This document shows positions 58,671-64,000 of a stretch of DNA of 64,000 bases, piece by piece; positions within the stretch are counted from its first letter, which is position 1, and each line of letters opens with the position of its first letter. A program made the position numbers and the translations under genes. The notes beneath the pieces were generated by a model. The model ran no database searches, was not told the DNA's origin, and saw only the letters and a program-made list of their open reading frames with translations. The stretch covers positions 248,001 to 312,000 of the forward strand of contig NZ_JAIUDQ010000003.1 of NCBI RefSeq assembly GCF_020164435.1, given 5' to 3'. This DNA comes from Phyllobacterium lublinensis. GTDB lineage: Bacteria > Pseudomonadota > Alphaproteobacteria > Rhizobiales > Rhizobiaceae.

Positions 58671-59073
58671 ATGCGGGAAATCTCTCTCCCGCAAGGGTCT
58701 GCGACAATCTCAACATGCTACTCGCGTACAAGACGATTGAACAAACGGTTTGTCGAAGTTTGGGTCTGCACTGATCATCATTTGTCGCCTTCTCAGCTTT
58801 GCGACATCTTATTATCGGCGGATCGAAACGGGCCTTGCAATGAAAACCACCCCACGTGGCTCGCAGCCGGTCAAAAGCCCAAACAGCATCATGAGACGCT
58901 ACGCCTGAACAAATGAGACGCCGCGGGTAGTGGCGTGATGCGGAATATTGCATTTCAGCGCCACGACGACTGGCACAACATTGAGACAGACCACCGCCGT
59001 AAGATACGAAAACCTTGTCAGAATGGTTCTGAAAAAATTCCTTAAATCATTGAAACCAAATGGAGATATTACA
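58671..59073. other. Intergenic region, nothing recognised
   Basis: About 400 bp between the divergent 121-aa gene and the frameshifted gene. It should contain the promoter of the latter; GGAGATATTACA just before 59074 is its ribosome-binding region. Small frames here show no conserved features. Confidence 0.5.
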
Positions 59074-59614
59074 ATGGCTACGACATTCCTTGAACCCGAC
59101 AAACTCAGAAGCAAGCGCAGCAAGCCAATCATCGACAAGTCACCGACCCCGGACGTCGAAGTGGCACCTGCTCCGGTCACGAATACCGGCGGAGTGAAGA
59201 TACGCACGCTGCCAAATTCCGTCTATCCGGATGACCCGGTTCTACCCGAGCCGGATGCCAAAGTGATCAAGGCCGATGCGAAGCATAAGACATTGGTCGG
59301 CAGCGCTTCAAAGATATCTTTGAAGGCACGCTGGCGGATTTCAAGGGCGCGCGACCCTCAAGAACTTCAGCGTCGGCGATGCGATCCACTTTAACGATGC
59401 CGATGTGGACAACTTCCGTGTCATGGGCAAGGGCAAGTCGCTTGAGTTCAGCAACTTCGATTGGCACCACCACGCCTACGAGTCATATACGTCCAGCGGC
59501 GCAATGACTGGAGGCATGACCTTGAAGTTCTCGAACGATCCGCTCGGCAGCTTCGTCAAGACCCTGGATCAGGATGGTGTCGGCGTTACCCTGACCCTGG
59601 ATCGTCTGGCCTAG
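59074..59614 (+). pseudogene. Gene with two frameshifts, unknown RTX-like protein
   Basis: The first frame starts MATTFLEPDKLRSKRSKPII and reads in register to about 59312 (GSASK). The protein then continues in the next frame as DIFEGTLADFKGA (59313-59350) and in the third as TLKNFSVGDAIHFNDADVDN from about 59354 to LTLDRLA at 59611. Joining them needs one base restored near TCAAAGAT and two removed in the GCGCGCG run. The rebuilt protein of about 179 aa resembles RTX C-terminal regions. GGAGA precedes the ATG. Either a recent pseudogene or sequence errors. Confidence 0.6.
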
Positions 59615-59651
59615 AGCTTCGGCAGGTCCGACTCCAGAAAGCCTGAAACCA

Positions 59652-59686
59652 AATGCCGGCGTGCGAAAGCATGCCGGCATTTTTCG
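59652..59686 (+). terminator. Strong rho-independent terminator
   Basis: Arms ATGCCGGCGTGC and GCATGCCGGCAT, with one G-T pair, enclose a GAAA loop and are followed by five T residues. It lies about 40 bp after the stop of the frameshifted gene and isolates it from the HerA-like gene. The remaining gap to 59822 shows nothing else. Confidence 0.85.
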
Positions 59687-59822
59687 TCCGGCGTTCCAGC
59701 AATGCCTCGCAGTGCTTGCTTCAACTTTCCGTTTCGTAGCGGAATGCTGGAGCTTGACCATTGTCCGTTTTCAAATGCCTGTTATATCGTGGGTGGAGTG
59801 ACACCGACGAGGACAAGACGAT

Positions 59823-61349
59823 ATGGCCGCTGACAGTATTTTCCTTGGTGCAAGCCGCAAGCCCGACAACTCCTACAGCCAAGCCGAATCGCTGCTGCTG
59901 AAGTTCGGCAACCGCCATGGGCTCGTGACCGGAGCAACCGGTACTGGTAAGACTGTCTCGCTGCAAGTCCTGGCTGAGGGGTTCTCGCAGGCCGGTGTTC
60001 CCGTGTTTTGTGCAGATATCAAGGGCGATCTTTCCGGTATCGGTGCCAAGGGCGAGGAGAAGGATTTCCTGCTCAAACGTGCTGCCGAGGTAAAGCTCGA
60101 CCCTTATGAGTTCAGCGCTTCGCCGGTCATATTCTGGGATATTTTCGGCGAGCAGGGTCATCCGATCCGTGCCACGATTTCGGAAATGGGCCCGCTGCTG
60201 CTGGCGCGGCTGATGAACCTGACCGAGGCGCAGGAAGGTGTGCTCAATATCGCCTTCAAGATCGCCGATGAGGAGGGGCTGCTGCTCCTCGACATGAAGG
60301 ATCTGCAGGCCTTGCTCCTCAACATCGCCGAACGGGCTGAAGAGATCTCCGCCCGGTATGGCAACGTCACCAAGCCCTCCGTCGGCGCGATCCAGCGTTC
60401 GCTGCTCGTGCTCGAACAGCAGGGCGGAACCAAGTTCTTCGGCGAGCCGGCACTGAAGATTGCCGACATCATGCGCACCGGAACCGATGGACGCGGGCTC
60501 GTGAGCGTGCTTGCCGCCGACAAGCTGATGATGAATCCTCGCCTTTATTCGACATTCCTGCTCTGGCTTCTGTCGGAACTTTTCGAGGAACTGCCGGAGG
60601 TGGGTGATCCGGAAAAGCCGCGTCTGGTCTTCTTCTTCGATGAAGCCCATCTCCTGTTCAATGAGGCACCCAAGGCGCTGCTCACCCGTGTCGAGCAGGT
60701 GGTGCGCCTGATCCGCTCCAAGGGCGTCGGCGTATTCTTCATATCGCAGAACCCGCTGGACGTACCCGAGACGGTGCTGGCGCAGCTTGGCAACCGCGTG
60801 CAGCATGCACTTCGTGCTTATACGCCGCGTGAGCAGAATGCGGTGAAAACGGCGGCCGATACGTTCCGCCCCAATCCGGATTTCAACACCTTCGAGACGA
60901 TCACCAATCTTGCGACGGGTGAGGCGCTGGTCTCGACGCTGGCCGACAAGGGTGTGCCGTCCATGGTGCAGCGGACGCTGATGCGCCCGCCCGCAGGACG
61001 TATCGGACCGCTGACGAGCGATGAACGCCAGGCGTTGATCAACGCAAGCCCGGTCGCCGGGCTCTATGACGAAATGATCGATCGCGAATCCGCCTACGAA
61101 CTGTTGCAGAAAAAGGCGGAGAAAACGAAGACCGAAGCCGAAGCCCAGGTTCAGGAAGCCGATAGCACCGGCGGCTGGAAGCTGCCCGACTTTCTCGGCG
61201 GCGAGCCCAAGACCGGGCCAAGGGGCGGGCAGGTGCGGGGGCGTCAGACAGTGGCCGAAGCGGCGATGAAATCGGTCGTCCGTTCGGTCGGCAGTTCACT
61301 CGGCCGCGCGCTGGTGCGCGGAATTTTGGGCAGTCTGAGCCGGCGGTAG
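59823..61349 (+). CDS. HerA-like ATPase, DUF853 family
   Basis: A FtsK/HerA-fold ATPase of 508 aa. Walker A is GATGTGKTVSLQ near residue 37, and Walker B is LVFFFDEAHLLF near 262; the sensor-like stretch FFISQNPLDVPETVLAQLGN follows. DUF853 (YjgR-type) proteins are conserved but uncharacterised; DNA translocation is inferred from the fold. No NurA nuclease is adjacent. The C-terminus is basic with an arginine-rich end. A short GCGCGT/ACGCGC hairpin at 61384-61399 follows, without a T-tract. Confidence 0.85.
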   Translation: MAADSIFLGASRKPDNSYSQAESLLLKFGNRHGLVTGATGTGKTVSLQVLAEGFSQAGVPVFCADIKGDLSGIGAKGEEKDFLLKRAAEVKLDPYEFSASPVIFWDIFGEQGHPIRATISEMGPLLLARLMNLTEAQEGVLNIAFKIADEEGLLLLDMKDLQALLLNIAERAEEISARYGNVTKPSVGAIQRSLLVLEQQGGTKFFGEPALKIADIMRTGTDGRGLVSVLAADKLMMNPRLYSTFLLWLLSELFEELPEVGDPEKPRLVFFFDEAHLLFNEAPKALLTRVEQVVRLIRSKGVGVFFISQNPLDVPETVLAQLGNRVQHALRAYTPREQNAVKTAADTFRPNPDFNTFETITNLATGEALVSTLADKGVPSMVQRTLMRPPAGRIGPLTSDERQALINASPVAGLYDEMIDRESAYELLQKKAEKTKTEAEAQVQEADSTGGWKLPDFLGGEPKTGPRGGQVRGRQTVAEAAMKSVVRSVGSSLGRALVRGILGSLSRR

Positions 61350-61614
61350 GGCGGCTTGTGATTTGAGAGTGTACCGGGCCCAAGCGCGTCAAGACGCGCC
61401 AGGTTGAGCGATTATCCAGAACACCAGCTATGGCATGGCAGGGATATGGAACCTTTGATAACAACTTGAAATTGTATAACTTTTTCATAACATGTGCGTG
61501 ATTTTCTGCGCACAGCAGAGTTACGTCGTTGACACAACGGCGCTCGACCGCAAAATCGAACCAGCCATTTTACTGCTGTTTATATTTGCCTGATTTTTTA
61601 AAGGACCCATTTTC

Positions 61615-61974
61615 ATGTATGCATTTGCAGGGGCCGAGTCCGCCCTTACTCCGTTATTGCAGTCGTTGTACGTCACCCTCCGCACATTGGTTTCCTTCGC
61701 TTCAACCATAGGCAAGATTGCCGCGGGTGCTGGCATGATTGTGCTCATTCCCGCACCAGCATGTGTCGCCCAGGAGAGAGGAATCTCCACGATGCAAGAC
61801 GCCAATGATGAGATCCGGCAAGAGCTGGAAAGGCGGGCGGCACTGATACGAAGCGATTCCAAGGAAGGTTTGGCCGAGATAGAGAATCGCGAAGCCGTTC
61901 CTTCGCGACCCGGGGATACCCGACCCAGAGACTTCACGTCGAGGATTGTCGTGCCAAATCAGGCCCGGCCATAG
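61615..61974 (+). CDS. Hypothetical protein, 119 aa
   Basis: AAAGGA lies 11 bases before the ATG. A hydrophobic stretch near residues 30-50 (GKIAAGAGMIVLIPAPACVA) looks like a late signal or membrane anchor, and the rest is acidic and helical (QDANDEIRQELERRAALIRS). No family is recognised. The codon usage is like its surroundings. The 265-bp gap before it shows only an AT-rich leader. Confidence 0.5.
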   Translation: MYAFAGAESALTPLLQSLYVTLRTLVSFASTIGKIAAGAGMIVLIPAPACVAQERGISTMQDANDEIRQELERRAALIRSDSKEGLAEIENREAVPSRPGDTRPRDFTSRIVVPNQARP

Positions 61975-62065
61975 TGAACGCAGAAGTTCATGACATCTGG
62001 CGAATGAAACGGTGGCTCAAGAAAGTCCGGCAGGATCATCTGCCGGACTTTAACCAGTGCCTGGC

Positions 62066-62782
62066 TTAGATGACCAATACCGGCGACTTGTTCGGAACGC
62101 GGTCGTAGAGGTCGATGATGTCCTGGTTGATCAGGCGAACGCAACCGGACGAAACTGCCTTGCCGATCGACCACCATTCCGGCGAGCCGTGCAGGCGGTA
62201 GAGCGTATCGACGCCGTTCTGGAAAATATAGAGGGCGCGGGCACCGAGCGGGTTCTTGAGACCCGGTTCCATGCCGCCATTGCGCGCGCTGTATTTGACC
62301 AGTTCCGGCTGCCGGGCAACCATTTCGTCCGGCGGGGTCCATTTGGGCCAATGGCGCTTCCACTGGATGACGGCACGGCCAGACCAGGCAAACCCTTCCT
62401 TGCCGATGCCCACGCCGTATCGGATGGCCTGGCCGCCTTCGCGCACCAGATAGAGAAACTTGTCGTTGGTATCGACGACAATCGTACCTGGCTGTTCCCC
62501 GGTCGGGTCCTGGACGATCTGGCGCAGGTAGCGCTTGTCCATCTTCTCGATCGGTATTGCAGGCAACTGAAAACCGTCATCTTCGCGGGCTGAATACATT
62601 GCCGCATAGGATGCGAATGCGGGATCGACATCCATCTGCGGCTGGCGGAGCGGATTGCCATAGTCGTCAACCTGGATCACCGGCAGATCGGCGGGGATCT
62701 GGGCGCAGCCTGCGAGACCGGCGGCTGCTGTGGCGGTCATTGCAGCAAGAAAGCCGCGGCGGGATATTGTGTTTTGCATCAT
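62066..62782 (-). CDS. L,D-transpeptidase (YkuD), Tat signal
   Basis: A periplasmic peptidoglycan or protein cross-linking enzyme. The N-terminus has a twin-arginine signal (SRRGFLAAMTATAAAGL) ending in a lipobox-like LAGC at residues 22-25, so it may be a lipoprotein. The YkuD catalytic motif is complete: H198 and C214 in HGSPEWWSIGKAVSSGCVRL. The length of 238 aa is usual. It stands alone, convergent with the 119-aa gene. Confidence 0.9.
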   Translation of the reverse strand: MMQNTISRRGFLAAMTATAAAGLAGCAQIPADLPVIQVDDYGNPLRQPQMDVDPAFASYAAMYSAREDDGFQLPAIPIEKMDKRYLRQIVQDPTGEQPGTIVVDTNDKFLYLVREGGQAIRYGVGIGKEGFAWSGRAVIQWKRHWPKWTPPDEMVARQPELVKYSARNGGMEPGLKNPLGARALYIFQNGVDTLYRLHGSPEWWSIGKAVSSGCVRLINQDIIDLYDRVPNKSPVLVI

Positions 62783-63221
62783 TGAACCAAATTGGTGGCA
62801 GGGGGCAGAAACTGTCGGAAAAGCCGGCTGGAGCGGTCATCTGACGCGATTTTCGATGCTCCGGCGCGCGTATGTCCTGATACGCTTACGCTCCGGCTTC
62901 GAGAACCACGCCACTGTTTCGCTGCAGCGACTTTGCCAAATAGTCCCTGAGAACTAACCGGCTCTAAACGCACAATGAATATGGCGGCGAACGGTTTACA
63001 ATAGGGCTCAAACAAGGCGGGACAGTAACTGTTGCACTGCAGCAACATAATGCGGGGTTGCACGGTTCAACTGCGGATAAACACTTTGTGAGCGTTCAAA
63101 TAGCCGGTCATTGCGGCCCTGGAAACGGAATCAATGAAAGCCATCACCAAACGGGCCATTGACCTTGCCGCCGAATGGTCTTTCGATAGGCGCAACAGCA
63201 AGCAGAAACGGAATCAGGATC
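62783..63221. other. Intergenic region, no supported gene
   Basis: About 440 bp between the divergent L,D-transpeptidase and aminotransferase genes. A 46-codon frame starting at 63134 (MKAITKRAIDLAAEW) overlaps the aminotransferase start out of frame and has no Shine-Dalgarno, so I do not call it. No RNA motif or repeat is seen. Confidence 0.45.
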
Positions 63222-64000
63222 ATGGCGGTCAATACTCAAGCCCAGACAATCACATGGACCTATGTCGACGGTGACTGGTATGAGGGAAATATTCCCCTGA
63301 TCGGCCCGCGCAGCCACGCCATGTGGCTTGCCTCGACGGTATTCGACGGTGCCCGCTGGTTTGAGGGAGTAGCGCCCGATCTCGATCGACATGCGGCCCG
63401 CGTGAACACGTCGGCCATCGCACTTGGTCTCAACCCGACCATGAGCACCGATGAGATCGTCGGCCTGACCCATGACGGGCTGAAGAAGTTCGACGGCAAT
63501 ACCGCCGTCTACATCCGTCCGATGTACTGGGCCGAGCATGGCGGATACATGGGCGTGCCCGCGGATCCAGAATCGACGCGATTTTGCCTGAGCCTCTACG
63601 AGGCGCCGATGATTTCGCCGACCGGCTTTTCGATCAGCGTTTCCCCGTTCCGCCGTCCAAGCTTCGAGACCATGCCGACCAATGCCAAGGCGGGCTGCCT
63701 CTATCCCAACAATGCCCGGGCTATTCTCGAGGCGAAATCGCGCGGCTTCGACAATGCACTCGTGCTCGACATGCTTGGCAACGTTGCCGAAACGGGAACG
63801 TCGAACATTTTCCTGGTCAAGGACGGGCACATACTCACGCCTGCACCCAATGGAACCTTTCTCTCGGGCATCACGCGGCAACGCACGATCGATGTGCTTG
63901 CCGATTATGGATTCCGCACGACGCAGACGACATTGAGCGTGCAGGATTTCCTCGGCGCCGATGAGATTTTCTCGACCGGGAACCATTCCAAGGTCGTTCC
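63222..64000 (+). CDS. ilvE: Branched-chain amino acid aminotransferase (partial)
   Basis: A class IV PLP aminotransferase, cut off by the window end after about 259 codons. It transfers amino groups between branched-chain amino acids and 2-oxoglutarate. The start reads MAVNTQAQTITWTYVDGDWY; VFDGARWFEG, YIRPMYW, the PLP lysine K156 in NAKAGCLYPNN, and GNVAETGTSNIFLVK are all family features. AGGAT precedes the ATG. D-amino acid or 4-amino-4-deoxychorismate-type class IV activity is less likely. Confidence 0.88.
   Translation, partial: MAVNTQAQTITWTYVDGDWYEGNIPLIGPRSHAMWLASTVFDGARWFEGVAPDLDRHAARVNTSAIALGLNPTMSTDEIVGLTHDGLKKFDGNTAVYIRPMYWAEHGGYMGVPADPESTRFCLSLYEAPMISPTGFSISVSPFRRPSFETMPTNAKAGCLYPNNARAILEAKSRGFDNALVLDMLGNVAETGTSNIFLVKDGHILTPAPNGTFLSGITRQRTIDVLADYGFRTTQTTLSVQDFLGADEIFSTGNHSKVV

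Overview
The window is about 64 kb of a high-GC alphaproteobacterial chromosome. Gene content points to the Hyphomicrobiales (Rhizobiales), probably near Phyllobacteriaceae/Rhizobiaceae: a betI-betC-betA-betB choline sulfate/choline cluster, a cysD-cysNC sulfate-activation pair (NodPQ type), a Rhizobium etli ReAV-type asparaginase, a Mesorhizobium-like pyridoxamine-pyruvate aminotransferase homologue, and the transglutaminase/ATP-grasp/alpha-E cluster. No species can be named from the sequence alone. No phage, IS element or CRISPR array is present; the accessory character comes from small repeated elements, small genes and a few broken genes.

Layout. 0-5 kb: purine catabolism on + (xdhA, xdhB, uraD, hiuH). 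5-11 kb: a lone DUF2793 gene, then a surface-polysaccharide cassette (FlaA1/WbpM-type dehydratase, GT2, WecA-type transferase) bracketed by two inverted copies of a small-ORF/hairpin element, ending near tRNA-Gln. 11-16.4 kb: ribokinase and sulfate activation (cysD, cysNC, cysQ). 16.4-20 kb: a cobalamin-type ABC importer on the minus strand, behind a cobalamin riboswitch and a second promoter carrying a Zur-like palindrome, with a third copy of the small-ORF element upstream. 20-27 kb: transglutaminase/DUF2126, ATP-grasp/alpha-E and transglutaminase. 27-34 kb: a class V aminotransferase leading a five-gene peptide-type ABC transporter, interrupted by a frameshifted gene. 34-39 kb: two tiny membrane proteins, an RTX protein, tRNA-Pro and a guanylyltransferase-AGE fusion. 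39-45 kb: the bet cluster with a clear BetI operator. 45-54 kb: thiolase, MscS, APC permease, asparaginase, a beta-helix Tat protein, a GreA-like protein, two DUF1801 proteins, an antitoxin stub and CorA. 54-58 kb: both subunits of B12-dependent methylmalonyl-CoA mutase. 58-64 kb: small unknown genes, one gene with two frameshifts, a HerA-like ATPase, an L,D-transpeptidase and the start of a branched-chain aminotransferase.

The most unusual signal is the element at about 6264-6484, 10583-10797 and 19742-19960. Each copy has a conserved 5' hairpin, a strong Shine-Dalgarno, and a start codon opening a roughly 30-codon reading frame that begins MW(F/Y). Part of that reading frame also forms a hairpin whose base pairs covary between copies. 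Two copies read toward polysaccharide genes and one toward the B12 importer. Other notable points are a REP-like repeat read in frame inside xdhA, the layered riboswitch and palindrome control of B12 uptake, and the transglutaminase/ATP-grasp/alpha-E system. B12 import and B12-dependent methylmalonyl-CoA mutase in one window form a plausible physiological pair.
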